DNA of 64,000 nt from Anaplasma phagocytophilum str. Webster (lineage in GTDB: Bacteria > Pseudomonadota > Alphaproteobacteria > Rickettsiales > Anaplasmataceae). Below are positions 35,660 to 44,501 of the stretch, one piece after another. The stretch's first letter is position 1. Each line of letters starts with the position of its first letter. The stretch is taken from NCBI RefSeq assembly GCF_000964685.1, contig NZ_LANS01000001.1:558001-622000 (forward strand), written 5' to 3'. Made by a program: the position numbers and the translations under genes. The notes under the pieces were generated by a model. That model had not been told where the DNA came from. It made no database searches and saw nothing but the letters and a program-made list of their open reading frames with translations.

Positions 35660-36721
35660 ATGAGGAATATTTTTGCTTGTTGTAGTAGAGGAATGGGGTC
35701 TATATTATCGAAGATTTCTGCTGCTATTCCTGGTGTTGAAGAGATATTTAGACTGATGAAGCAAGGATGTCTTTCAGTCAGAGAAAATACTTCGGCAATA
35801 CGAGATAAAACCGGCAATTTACTTGCCACAAATATAGATCTAGGACTATATCATTTTTACCGTGGGAGCATATCTGATGCCAAAACGCGTTTTTGGTTGA
35901 TTAGCTTGGTGCGTCCTCGTTTACCTGAAGTGCACTACAACATTGGAAGATGTCACTTAGTGCTTAAGCGTTTTGATAGTGCTATAGTAAGTTTTAAGAA
36001 GGCGCTTTCTCTTGATGGTAATCATAAGGAGGCACGTTACTACTTAAACAAAGTGCTTAGCCCAGAGTCAATTACAGAAGTTCCAGAAAATGTGGTTAAG
36101 CAGTATTTTAACTACACCAGTGAGTATTTCGTTGAGCATTGGCTTATATCTAAGAATTACCGAGGGCATGAGCATGTACGCTCTCTTGTGATGAATTTTT
36201 TTGATGATAGGCTGTCAGATATACGAATTTTAGATTTAGGTTGCGGAACAGGGGTATGTGGCCAATTTCTCAAAATGCGTGATATAGGCAGTCACTTAAC
36301 TGGGGTTGATATATCAAGAAGAATGCTCGACATAGCGCGGCAATGTTTTGTCTATGGCAAGCGAGCATATAATGCACTTGTATGTATAGGTATGCATGAG
36401 TTTCTGCGTGATAATACGGAGGAGTTTGACGTAATCATCATGACGGAAGTGCTTCACTACTTTGGGGATTTGAAAGAAATACTCACTTTAGTGAGTAAGG
36501 CTCTTAGTTCCACAGGAATGGTGATAGGATTGGTGCGAGAAGCTGGTTCAAGCGGTTATCAGTTCATCAAGGAAGGGGACTTCTTCTGCCACTCATCCAG
36601 TTACATATCACAAACTGTAGCGGCAACAGGATTTCGCTTAAGTTACATGAATCGCTGTGAGATTTATGGAGATAAGGTACAGGGATTGCTCTTTGCAATA
36701 TCTAAGGACACAGAAGAGTAA
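35660..36721 (+). CDS. TPR-containing SAM-dependent methyltransferase
   Basis: A 353-residue protein. The N-terminal ~130 residues contain TPR-like helices (LGLYHFYRGSISDAKTRFWL, then VHYNIGRCHLVLKRFDSAIV and SFKKALSLDGNHKEARYYL). A class I methyltransferase domain follows: motif I is ILDLGCGTGVCGQFL near 193-207, motif II is LTGVDISRRMLDIAR, and a later EFDVIIMTEVLHYFGDL corresponds to motif IV. This TPR-plus-methyltransferase layout matches COG4976, a predicted methyltransferase family of unknown substrate. It sits between the inverted ribA arms, 107 bp before tRNA-Leu(GAG). Confidence 0.82.
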   Translation: MRNIFACCSRGMGSILSKISAAIPGVEEIFRLMKQGCLSVRENTSAIRDKTGNLLATNIDLGLYHFYRGSISDAKTRFWLISLVRPRLPEVHYNIGRCHLVLKRFDSAIVSFKKALSLDGNHKEARYYLNKVLSPESITEVPENVVKQYFNYTSEYFVEHWLISKNYRGHEHVRSLVMNFFDDRLSDIRILDLGCGTGVCGQFLKMRDIGSHLTGVDISRRMLDIARQCFVYGKRAYNALVCIGMHEFLRDNTEEFDVIIMTEVLHYFGDLKEILTLVSKALSSTGMVIGLVREAGSSGYQFIKEGDFFCHSSSYISQTVAATGFRLSYMNRCEIYGDKVQGLLFAISKDTEE

Positions 36722-36828
36722 TGTGAGGGTGCTTATACATTCAACTTGGGCGCCTATATGGAGCTTATTCTGTAGACTTTATTGACAAGTAATTTACCTT
36801 TTCATTATCATGATCAGGTATATTCTGT

Positions 36829-36913
36829 GCGGTTATGGTGGAAATGGTAGACACGCAGCGTTGAGGTCGCTGTGGCTATATCAGCCTTGGAAGTTCAAGT
36901 CTTCTTAACCGCA
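36829..36913 (+). tRNA. tRNA-Leu (anticodon GAG)
   Basis: Acceptor stem GCGGTTA/TAACCGC (36829-36835 with 36906-36912), discriminator A 36913, and encoded CCA at 36914-36916. The D-arm starts TGGTGGAAATGGTAGACACG. The anticodon stem CAGCG/CGCTG encloses loop TTGAGGT, so the anticodon is GAG. A long variable arm is present, as in class II leucine tRNAs. The T-arm is GGAAGTTCAAGTCTTC. It lies just 4 bp before the ATG of ribA. Confidence 0.93.
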
Positions 36914-36920
36914 CCATTTC

Positions 36921-38024
36921 ATGAGTCTCAAAATGTTTGGCCCAATTGGCAATTTTTTTGGTTTGGGGAACAATTTATTGAGTCGAGCTGTAAATGAAAT
37001 ACGGCGTTGTGCTCCAGTTATTCTCCACGAAGATGATAAATATTTGTTGGTTTTCGCTAGCGAGTTATTAGAGGAGCCATCTCTTGCCGTGTTCAAGTCT
37101 TTTTCAGACAATGTATATATCCTCCTCACGGCACAGCGAGCATCGTATGTAACAACGAACGATAAGTTATCACGAGTAGGAGCTAACACCCTGTCACTCG
37201 CAGATATAAGAACTCTTATGAGTGGTTTACCAGAAGAGACACGTAGTGTACCTGTCGAAGAGAGCTTGAGTCCACTAGATAGTCTAGCAATAGACCTAGT
37301 AAAGATGGCAAAATTGCTACCATCAGCGCTAGTGATAGATATGGGATTTGGGAACATAGAAGAGATGTACGATTGGTGCAAATGTAATGGAATATTGCAT
37401 TTAGCCGGAAAGGCGCTAACAGACTACACACAGGAGTACGTCTTACAAGAAGTGTGTCGATCTGATCTATATCTCCAGGATTCACTTAAATCAAAGATCA
37501 TAGTGTATCGGTCTAAAATTGGTGAGCCAGAACATTACGCAATAGTTATAGGTGAGCCAGCAATTGAAAACATTGTAGTGAGGCTGCACTCTTCGTGTTA
37601 CACAGGAGACCTATTGGGGAGTCTATCGTGTGACTGTCGCAGTCAGTTACTCACAGCAGTAAAGCTTTTGGCTGAACAGGCTGGGGGTATCATTCTTTAC
37701 ATTTCTCAAGAAGGTCGCGGAATTGGTCTTGCTAACAAAATCAGGGCATACAGTTTGCAGATGCAGAATTCCCTAGATACAGTGGATGCTAACAGGTTTC
37801 TAGGATTTGATGACGATGAACGCATATTCTTACCTGCAGCCATGATTTTAAGGAACCTGGGAGTATCGAGTCTCCAGTTGCTAACCAATAATCCTCACAA
37901 AGTGCAGGAGATAGGTAAGTATGGATTTGATGTGACGAAAACTATCCCTTTTCACATGGAGATCAACGAATATAACGGAAATTATATTAAAACCAAGCAG
38001 ACCCGTTTGGGGCATACAAACTAG
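36921..38024 (+). CDS. ribA: GTP cyclohydrolase II
   Basis: First committed step of riboflavin synthesis: opens GTP to a diaminopyrimidine, with release of formate and pyrophosphate. The 367-residue protein has a long N-terminal region (about 1-165) of unclear function, seen in some alphaproteobacterial RibA, and a C-terminal catalytic domain. The zinc cysteines are in HSSCYTGDLLGSLSCDC, the catalytic GTP-binding segment is QEGRGIGLANKIRAY, and DTVDANRFLGFDDDER follows. LLTNNPHKVQEIGKYGFDV is the usual late motif. ATG 36921 lies directly behind tRNA-Leu(GAG), so both may share a transcript. RibB is at 20591-21220. Residues from about 64 onward are duplicated inverted at 33339. Confidence 0.94.
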   Translation: MSLKMFGPIGNFFGLGNNLLSRAVNEIRRCAPVILHEDDKYLLVFASELLEEPSLAVFKSFSDNVYILLTAQRASYVTTNDKLSRVGANTLSLADIRTLMSGLPEETRSVPVEESLSPLDSLAIDLVKMAKLLPSALVIDMGFGNIEEMYDWCKCNGILHLAGKALTDYTQEYVLQEVCRSDLYLQDSLKSKIIVYRSKIGEPEHYAIVIGEPAIENIVVRLHSSCYTGDLLGSLSCDCRSQLLTAVKLLAEQAGGIILYISQEGRGIGLANKIRAYSLQMQNSLDTVDANRFLGFDDDERIFLPAAMILRNLGVSSLQLLTNNPHKVQEIGKYGFDVTKTIPFHMEINEYNGNYIKTKQTRLGHTN

Positions 38025-38038
38025 GATCGACGGCAGAT
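37114..38038 (+). repeat. right arm of a 925-bp inverted repeat (ribA)
   Basis: Partner of 33325-34249. It begins inside ribA (codon ~65) at TATATATCCTCCTCACGG and ends about 14 bp after the ribA stop, where the two flanks diverge (GGCAGATCT here against GGCGGATCT). Confidence 0.9.
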
Positions 38039-38045
38039 CTCCATA

Positions 38046-38159
38046 ATGCCTTATGTACAAGATGATGATGGCTCAAGGCAGGCTGAATTCCATGTAGCGC
38101 CGACAAGACCTAGATTGTCGATGGGAGAGCTCATTATACTTAATGAAAAATTAGCGTAA
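38046..38159 (+). CDS. possible 37-residue small protein
   Basis: A short complete frame right after ribA, MPYVQDDDGSRQAEFHV... ending GELIILNEKLA, with a start at ATG 38046 and stop at 38157-38159. The composition looks protein-like (charged, with a helical end), but there is no clear ribosome binding site and no recognised family. It could be the remnant of a longer gene. The rest of 38160-38344 shows nothing. Confidence 0.25.
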   Translation: MPYVQDDDGSRQAEFHVAPTRPRLSMGELIILNEKLA

Positions 38160-38344
38160 CAATTAGTAGTACGGAACATGCTTTACTTCTTTTGTCTATA
38201 CCCAGCAATCCCTGCATTTTTGCATGTACGTAGCACGTGATGTTAGTTGTTAACTTCAGGGTGCGCTATGAACTTTATAAGCATCTACAATCGGGACCCA
38301 AGGTTCTTTATTGCTGGCTATCCATGGCTTTATTTTAGATAAAT

Positions 38345-38406
38345 TTGGAATTTTGTAGATAGGTTATCTCGGATTCTATTATTAGATGTAGGGGTATAAC
38401 AGAGAG
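38345..38406 (+). repeat. shared upstream junction of 5'-truncated p44 copies
   Basis: TTGGAATTTTG...GTTATCT.GGATTCTATTATTA directly before a p44 copy that starts at AGAGAGACTAAGGCAG. It is homologous, with short indels, to 5484-5544 read on the minus strand. Confidence 0.7.
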
Positions 38407-39504
38407 ACTAAGGCAGTATATCCATACTTAAAGGATGGAAAGAGTGTAAAGCTAGAGTCACACAAGTTTGACTGGAACACACCTGATCCTCGGATTGGGT
38501 TTAAGGACAACATGCTTGTAGCTATGGAAGGCAGTGTTGGTTATGGTATTGGTGGTGCCAGGGTTGAGCTTGAGATTGGTTACGAGCGCTTCAAGACCAA
38601 GGGTATTAGAGATAGTGGTAGTAAGGAAGATGAAGCTGATACAGTATATCTATTAGCTAAGGAGTTAGCTTATGATGTTGTTACTGGGCAGACTGATAAG
38701 CTTACCGCTGCTCTTGCCAAGACCTCCGGTAAGGATATTGTTCAGTTTGCTAAGGCAGTGGAGATTTCTCATTCCGGTATTGATGGGAAGGTTTGTGTGA
38801 CAAAGGAAAGTTCGAACAAGTCTAAGTACGGGAAATACGCTGAAGAAACCGGGACAAGCAACGCGGATGAGACGGCCATATGTGGGGGAGCAGCTAACGG
38901 AACCGGAACGAGTAATACGACTAAGGAGGTTTTGAGGCACTTTGTTAAGGCAACGCTAAAAGGAGATGGTAGTAAGAACTGGCCTACATCGACTAAAACT
39001 GGCGGGACGCCTTCTGATACTAAAAACGACAATGCCGAAGCGGTAGCTAAAGACCTAACAAAGCTCACTTCTGAAGAAAAAACCATAGTAGCAGGGTTAC
39101 TAGCTAAAACTATTGAAGGTGGTGAGGTTGTTGAGATTAGGGCGGTTTCTTCTACTTCTGTGATGGTTAATGCTTGTTATGATCTTCTTAGTGAAGGTTT
39201 AGGCGTTGTTCCTTACGCTTGTGTCGGTCTCGGAGGTAACTTCGTGGGCGTTGTTGATGGGCATATCACTCCTAAGCTTGCTTATAGATTAAAGGCTGGC
39301 TTGAGTTATCAGCTCTCTCCTGAAATCTCTGCTTTTGCTGGGGGTTTCTACCATCGTGTTGTGGGAGATGGTGTTTATGATGATCTGCCAGCTCAACGTC
39401 TTGTAGATGATACTAGTCCGGCGGGCCGTACTAAGGATACTGCTGTTGCTAACTTCTCCATGGCTTATGTCGGTGGGGAATTTGGTGTTAGGTTTGCTTT
39501 TTAA
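38401..39504 (+). pseudogene. 5'-truncated p44 copy with intact 3' end
   Basis: The p44 sequence opens at [20 protein letters not shown], so signal peptide and ~65 N-terminal residues are absent. From there the frame is intact to the C-terminal [10 protein letters not shown]. The first in-frame ATG (38512, [10 protein letters not shown]) would give a 330-residue protein without a secretion signal. The HV core has [20 protein letters not shown] and EAVAKDL, the [16 protein letters not shown] type. It is followed by a hairpin and then by another p44, mirroring 4135-1862 on the other strand. Confidence 0.88.
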
Positions 39505-39516
39505 GGTGGTTTGTTG

Positions 39517-39547
39517 GAAGCGGGGTAAGTCAAACTTACCCCGCTTC
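39517..39547 (+). terminator. perfect hairpin between tandem p44 copies
   Basis: GAAGCGGGGTAAGT (39517-39530), loop CAA, and the exact complement to 39547; a 14-bp stem like that at 3160-3190. The whole 60-bp interval between the two p44 copies matches the minus-strand interval 3143-3202 apart from the loop orientation. Confidence 0.5.
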
Positions 39548-39564
39548 TATTAGGGAGTTAGTAT

Positions 39565-40758
39565 ATGAGATCTAGAAGTAAGCTATTTTTAGGAAGCGTA
39601 ATGATGTCTATGGCTATAGTCATGGCTGGGAATGATGTCAGGGCTCATGATGACGTTAGCGCTTTGGAGACTGGTGGTGCGGGATATTTCTATGTTGGTT
39701 TGGATTACAGTCCAGCGTTTAGCAAGATAAGAGATTTTAGTATAAGGGAGAGTAACGGAGAGACTAAGGCAGTATATCCATACTTAAAGGATGGAAAGAG
39801 TGTAAAGCTAGAGTCACACAAGTTTGACTGGAACACTCCTGATCCTCGGATTGGGTTTAAGGACAACATGCTTGTAGCTATGGAAGGCAGTGTTGGTTAT
39901 GGTATTGGTGGTGCCAGGGTTGAGCTTGAGATTGGTTACGAGCGCTTCAAGACCAAGGGTATTAGAGATAGTGGTAGTAAGGAAGATGAAGCTGATACAG
40001 TATATCTACTAGCTAAGGAGTTAGCTTATGATGTTGTTACTGGACAGACTGATAACCTTGCTGCTGCTCTTGCCAAGACCTCTGGAAAAGATATCGTTCA
40101 GTTTGCCAATGCTGTTAAAATTACTAACTCCGCTATCGATGGGAAGATTTGTAATAGGGGTAAGGCTAGTGGCGGCAGCAAAGGCCTGTCTAGTAGCAAA
40201 GCAGGTTCATGTGATAGCATAGATAAGCAGAGTGGAAGCTTGGAACAGAGTTTAACAGCGGCTTTAGGTGATAAAGGTGCTGAAAAGTGGCCTAAAATTA
40301 ATAATGGCACTAGCGACACGACACTGAATGGAAACGACACTAGTAGTACACCGTACACTAAAGATGCCTCTGCTACTGTAGCTAAAGACCTCGTAGCTCT
40401 TAATCATGACGAAAAAACCATAGTAGCAGGGTTACTAGCTAAAACTATTGAAGGGGGTGAGGTTGTTGAGATTAGGGCGGTTTCTTCTACTTCTGTAATG
40501 GTCAATGCTTGTTATGATCTTCTTAGTGAAGGTCTAGGCGTTGTTCCTTACGCTTGTGTCGGTCTTGGAGGTAACTTCGTGGGCGTTGTTGATGGGCATA
40601 TCACTCCTAAGCTTGCTTATAGATTAAAGGCTGGCTTGAGTTATCAGCTCTCTCCTGAAATCTCGGCTTTTGCTGGGGGTTTCTACCATCGTGTTGTGGG
40701 AGATGGTGTTTATGATGATCTCCCGGCTCAACTACAGTGTAAATCTCAAAAGCAATAA
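39565..40758 (+). CDS. p44: P44/Msp2 protein, C-terminally truncated
   Basis: It has the full p44 start, MRSRSKLFLGSVMMSMAIVM signal peptide, and N-terminal constant region. The HV core is KICNRGKA, GSCDSI, EKWPKINNG and ATVAKDLV, the same type as the silent cassette at 22095-22762. The 3' constant region is intact to YDDLPAQ, then changes to LQCKSQKQ and a stop. About 45 residues forming the last beta-strands ([11 protein letters not shown]...GVRFAF) are lost, so the barrel should not close normally. The break at DLPAQ coincides with the 3' break of the fragment at 4181. Possibly a pseudogene, or a copy used only as donor. Confidence 0.85.
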   Translation: MRSRSKLFLGSVMMSMAIVMAGNDVRAHDDVSALETGGAGYFYVGLDYSPAFSKIRDFSIRESNGETKAVYPYLKDGKSVKLESHKFDWNTPDPRIGFKDNMLVAMEGSVGYGIGGARVELEIGYERFKTKGIRDSGSKEDEADTVYLLAKELAYDVVTGQTDNLAAALAKTSGKDIVQFANAVKITNSAIDGKICNRGKASGGSKGLSSSKAGSCDSIDKQSGSLEQSLTAALGDKGAEKWPKINNGTSDTTLNGNDTSSTPYTKDASATVAKDLVALNHDEKTIVAGLLAKTIEGGEVVEIRAVSSTSVMVNACYDLLSEGLGVVPYACVGLGGNFVGVVDGHITPKLAYRLKAGLSYQLSPEISAFAGGFYHRVVGDGVYDDLPAQLQCKSQKQ

Positions 40759-41027
40759 GGAAAATAATCTTCTCTCGCCTTGAACATTTCTCCATCAATC
40801 GGACAGACAGCTTGAGAAAGCATTATGCACTCTCTAGAATTGCCGACCCATACAATTGATCTTCTAGAGGTTATCATTATCCCGCTGGGAATGCTCCAGT
40901 CAAGCTCCTAGCATGTAACTAGAGCACGCATAACTCCTATTCAGCACCACCGGTTACTACTACTCTATAAGCCTCCCAGTGGCGTTTATTAACGTTCTTT
41001 AAGTAAGATTGGTGGGTAATTGCAAAA

Positions 41028-42449
41028 TTACATAGCAGTTCCACCAACTGTAATAGAGTCAATCTTCAGAGTGGGTTGCCCCACACATACCGGAATGCTT
41101 TGTCCGTCTTTTGAGCAGGTTCCAATGCCGGGGTCAAGTGCCAAATCATTCCCAACCATGGAAACTTTTTTCAAAATTTCAGGACCACTGCCCACGAGTG
41201 TTGCTCCCTTCAACGGACTGCCAATTTTACCATTTTCTATTAGGTAGCTTTCAGATGCAGAGAAGACAAATTGTCCAGATGTTATATCAACCTGCCCACC
41301 ACCAAAATCTGCAGCATATATGCCCCGCTTAACGCTGGAAATTATGTCGTTTGGAGTATACGTTCCCGGAAGCATGTATGTATTCGTCATGCGCGGTATC
41401 ACCATGCTTTTATAGCTCTCCCTGCGACCGTTTCCTGTGGAAGTAACACCCATCAACTTTGCATTCATATTGTCGTGCATGTATGAGACAAGAATACCGT
41501 CCTCAATTAGCACATTATATCCCGAAACTGTGCCCTCATCGTCGATGTTTAACGACCCTCTGCGACCCTGCATTGTGCCATCATCTACCACCGTAATTCC
41601 TGCTGCGGCTACTCTCGTTCCTATGGCATCAGAAAATGCAGAAACCTTCTTGCGATTGAAGTCGCTTTCCAAACCATGCCCAACAGCCTCATGAAGTAGT
41701 ACTCCAGGAAAACCTGGGCCTAGAACAACTGTAATCTCTCCTGCGGGGGCTGCTACAGCTTCCATATTAGTCATAGCTTGGCGTAAGGCTCCATCTGCGA
41801 TCTTTTTCCACTGATCTTCCGTAATAAACTCAGAACACAAAGCCCTACCACCGTGCCCTCCTCGACCATGCTCTTTTCGGCCACCTTTTTCTACAAGCAC
41901 ATATATGTCTAATCTCACCAAAGGACGCATATCTCCAACAGTGTTACCGTCATTCCTGATGATTTGCACAACTTGCCACTGTGTACTAATAGAAACCTTT
42001 ACTTGCACTACGTGTGGATTAGCGCCACGCAAATATGCATCGATGTCTTGCAGGATCTGTACCTTACTCGCAAATGGAATTTCACCCACAGGACTCTCTG
42101 TAGGGTAAAGTCGCCTACTACCGGATTGACAGAGCTGTACTACATCAACGCTTCCTTGCCCAATGTGTTTTAGCAACGACGCAGCCTTTTGAATTTCAGA
42201 ATCGCTAATTTCCGATGAACACACCAAAGAGGCCACACCGTCACGAAATGCACGAAATCCAAAACCTTTGCGAAAACTGAAATCTGCGTTTTTTATGATT
42301 CCATTTTCGATACTCAGAGATTCAGAATGACAAAATTCCAAGAATAACTCACCGCCATCCATACAAAGCAGTGTGTCTGTAACTAAAGTTTTTAATTTAT
42401 TTCTATCAGCCCTCGCATAAAATACTTTATCGACATCGAATTCTTCCAT
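41028..42449 (-). CDS. tldD: metalloprotease TldD
   Basis: Catalytic half of the TldD/TldE (PmbA) zinc protease, which processes short unfolded or modified peptides in the cytosol. The 473 residues are full length. The zinc motif is LLHEAVGHGLESDF (the HExxxH of TldD), near residues 254-267. Before it lies TVVLGPGFPGVL, and after it RKKVSAFSDAIGTRVAA, both family blocks. The C-terminal part has YAADFGGGQVDITSGQFVFS, then YLIENGKIGSPLKGATLVGSG and MVGNDLALDPGIGTCSKDGQ with a cysteine that may bind zinc. The partner TldE is not in this window. Transcribed away from tRNA-Leu(CAG). Confidence 0.97.
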   Translation of the reverse strand: MEEFDVDKVFYARADRNKLKTLVTDTLLCMDGGELFLEFCHSESLSIENGIIKNADFSFRKGFGFRAFRDGVASLVCSSEISDSEIQKAASLLKHIGQGSVDVVQLCQSGSRRLYPTESPVGEIPFASKVQILQDIDAYLRGANPHVVQVKVSISTQWQVVQIIRNDGNTVGDMRPLVRLDIYVLVEKGGRKEHGRGGHGGRALCSEFITEDQWKKIADGALRQAMTNMEAVAAPAGEITVVLGPGFPGVLLHEAVGHGLESDFNRKKVSAFSDAIGTRVAAAGITVVDDGTMQGRRGSLNIDDEGTVSGYNVLIEDGILVSYMHDNMNAKLMGVTSTGNGRRESYKSMVIPRMTNTYMLPGTYTPNDIISSVKRGIYAADFGGGQVDITSGQFVFSASESYLIENGKIGSPLKGATLVGSGPEILKKVSMVGNDLALDPGIGTCSKDGQSIPVCVGQPTLKIDSITVGGTAM

Positions 42450-42543
42450 TCTGGCTCTTTTTTGTATATAACTTCACAAATATACTTGGTGAACCTTAAT
42501 AATCAACTGAATTCGGGGACCTGTGTCGCCCGCAGTATAGTTG

Positions 42544-42627
42544 GTCCGAATGGCGGAATTGGTAGACGCGCTAGCTTCAGGTGCTAGTAACCTTACGGTT
42601 GTGGAAGTTCGAGTCTTCTTTCGGGCA
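42544..42627 (+). tRNA. tRNA-Leu (anticodon CAG)
   Basis: Acceptor stem GTCCGAA/TTCGGGC (42544-42550 with 42620-42626; one G-U pair) and discriminator A 42627. The anticodon stem CTAGC/GCTAG encloses TTCAGGT, giving anticodon CAG. It has the long variable arm of class II tRNAs and T-arm GGAAGTTCGAGTCTTC. CCA is not directly encoded after the discriminator (ACTCCA). It is divergent from tldD. Confidence 0.93.
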
Positions 42628-43117
42628 CTCCAGGTATTTTTAGATCAGCCTTCTCTAAAGGCCCAATACCATTACGAATGTGCAAATGCTCATGTAGTGT
42701 TTTCTATTCATCTGCCAGACGTGATCTGTACATGGTGCATACACTGGATGTATATAGTAAATGTGCTTTTTGGGATTTGCTCGGGTTCATAGCGTCGTCC
42801 AGGGCGGGAGAAAACGTATTGTTTTCATATATTCTTTATGTTTGATGTAGTTTCATCACATGTTCATGACTTAATAGTGAACGTCTTGTCGCAAATAGAC
42901 CGCAGCACCAAGTTCTAATACTACTGAACTCTATAAACAGGTATGGGAAGTATGGCTGCGTAATATCAATGAGCTAAATCACGAATACAGAAGTTGCAGC
43001 TATGCGGTAAGCCTGCTTTATTACTCCTTTACGTGAGAGTGTGCGAGAGCAAATGTATTTGCATTCTTGCTCCTTTTAAAATAAGATGAGCGCTGCAGTT
43101 TTTACCTCTGGGGATAT
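42628..43117. other. gene-free stretch upstream of pdhB
   Basis: About 490 bp with no open gene or RNA fold. The pdhB promoter presumably lies here; TTGCTCC...TAAAATAAGATG near 43066-43089 is only a weak candidate. Confidence 0.4.
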
Positions 43118-44116
43118 ATGGAAGTTATAACTGTAAGGGAAGCATTACGCTTGGCTATGGAAGAGGAGATGGAGCGTGACCAGAGTGTTTTTCTTATGGG
43201 GGAAGAAGTTGGAGAATACCAAGGTGCGTACAAAATAAGTCAGGGGCTTTTAGAGCGCTTTGGGCCACAAAGGGTTGTCGATACTCCTATTAGTGAACAC
43301 GGTTTTACTGGATTGGCCGTAGGGGCGGCTTTTTGCGGATTAAAGCCTATAGTAGAGTTTATGAGCTTTAATTTCTCTATGCAGGCTATGGACCAGATAG
43401 TTAATTCCGCTGCGAAAACAAATTACATGTCAGGGGGGCAGCTAGGTTGTCCTATAGTCTTCCGTGGGCCTAATGGTGCTGCAGCAGGTGTTGCAGCTCA
43501 ACACTCCCAGTGTTTTGCATCGTGGTATTCACACGTGCCTGGTATAAAGGTTGTTGCTCCATATTTTGCTGCGGATTGTAAGGGGTTATTGAAATCTGCA
43601 ATACGCGATCCAAATCCTGTAATGTTTCTAGAAAATGAGATTGCGTACGGACACTCGCACGAGGTGACAGAAGAGCAGTTGAGCAAAGATAGTTTGGTTG
43701 AGCTTGGTAAAGCGGCAATTGTGAGAGAAGGTAAAGATGTAACGATTATAACATTCTCTTTACAGTTGAAGTATGCTCTTGAGGCTGCTGAGATTCTGTT
43801 GAAGGACAATATCAGTGCGGAGGTTATAGATCTTAGGACATTGCGTCCTCTGGATACTGAGGCTATTTTAAAGTCTGTCAAAAAGACGAATCGTGTCGTT
43901 ACTGTTGAAGAGGGATGGCCGTTTTGTGGTGTGGGAGCAGAGATTACAGCGTTGATAGATGAATGTGCCTTTGATGATCTTGATGCACCTGTCACGAGGG
44001 TAACTGCCAAAGATGTTCCGTTACCTTATGCAGCCAATTTGGAAAGTCTCGCCCTCCCTGGCGTGGAAGATATAGTCTCAGCAGTGCATAAGGTGTGTAA
44101 TTATTCTATAGCTTAG
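43118..44116 (+). CDS. pdhB: pyruvate dehydrogenase E1 component, beta subunit
   Basis: Beta chain of the thiamine-diphosphate E1 of pyruvate dehydrogenase (alpha2beta2 type), converting pyruvate for acetyl-CoA. The 332 residues are the normal length. The first domain has [30 protein letters not shown] and [20 protein letters not shown], the E-x-G cofactor glutamate region. Then come [20 protein letters not shown] and [21 protein letters not shown], followed by [18 protein letters not shown]. The C-terminal domain has [20 protein letters not shown] and [13 protein letters not shown]. The alpha subunit and E2/E3 genes are not here. Confidence 0.97.
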   Translation: MEVITVREALRLAMEEEMERDQSVFLMGEEVGEYQGAYKISQGLLERFGPQRVVDTPISEHGFTGLAVGAAFCGLKPIVEFMSFNFSMQAMDQIVNSAAKTNYMSGGQLGCPIVFRGPNGAAAGVAAQHSQCFASWYSHVPGIKVVAPYFAADCKGLLKSAIRDPNPVMFLENEIAYGHSHEVTEEQLSKDSLVELGKAAIVREGKDVTIITFSLQLKYALEAAEILLKDNISAEVIDLRTLRPLDTEAILKSVKKTNRVVTVEEGWPFCGVGAEITALIDECAFDDLDAPVTRVTAKDVPLPYAANLESLALPGVEDIVSAVHKVCNYSIA

Positions 44117-44501
44117 TTGTGCTGGCACAATAGAGGCTTGCTCTGCGGTGGGGGTGCATTATCTTTTTATTTGGTCTTTTGTTTCGTTAATTGGGTCGGG
44201 GATACGCGAGCTCCAGATGCTTACAAGGCATGTGTCTCCTTCGTCTGATTGATGTATTTTTCTATGGTTGCTACTGAAAAATTCTTTAGGGTGAGGCTTT
44301 CTCATCAGTCTCCTACACCTCTAAATTGTTGTAGTGGAAATTGTACACGATACGAAAAGTACAACTAGCTATTTAGTAGTGAAATCCTTTACTATAGCCA
44401 TTTACATAGAGAACTAAACTCTGGAAAAATTGTAGTTTTATTGCGTCGAGAATACATAATTGCTAACATATTGATAATTTTTTAATCATTACCGGTGTGT
44501 T
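44117..44501. other. gene-free stretch between pdhB and hemJ
   Basis: About 385 bp, AT-rich towards hemJ, with no frame or RNA gene seen. Confidence 0.4.

Noticed and set aside
42541-42792. Open frame MVRMAELVDALASGASNL... across the tRNA region
   Set aside because: Its first half is the tRNA-Leu(CAG) gene read as protein; tRNA structure explains it fully.
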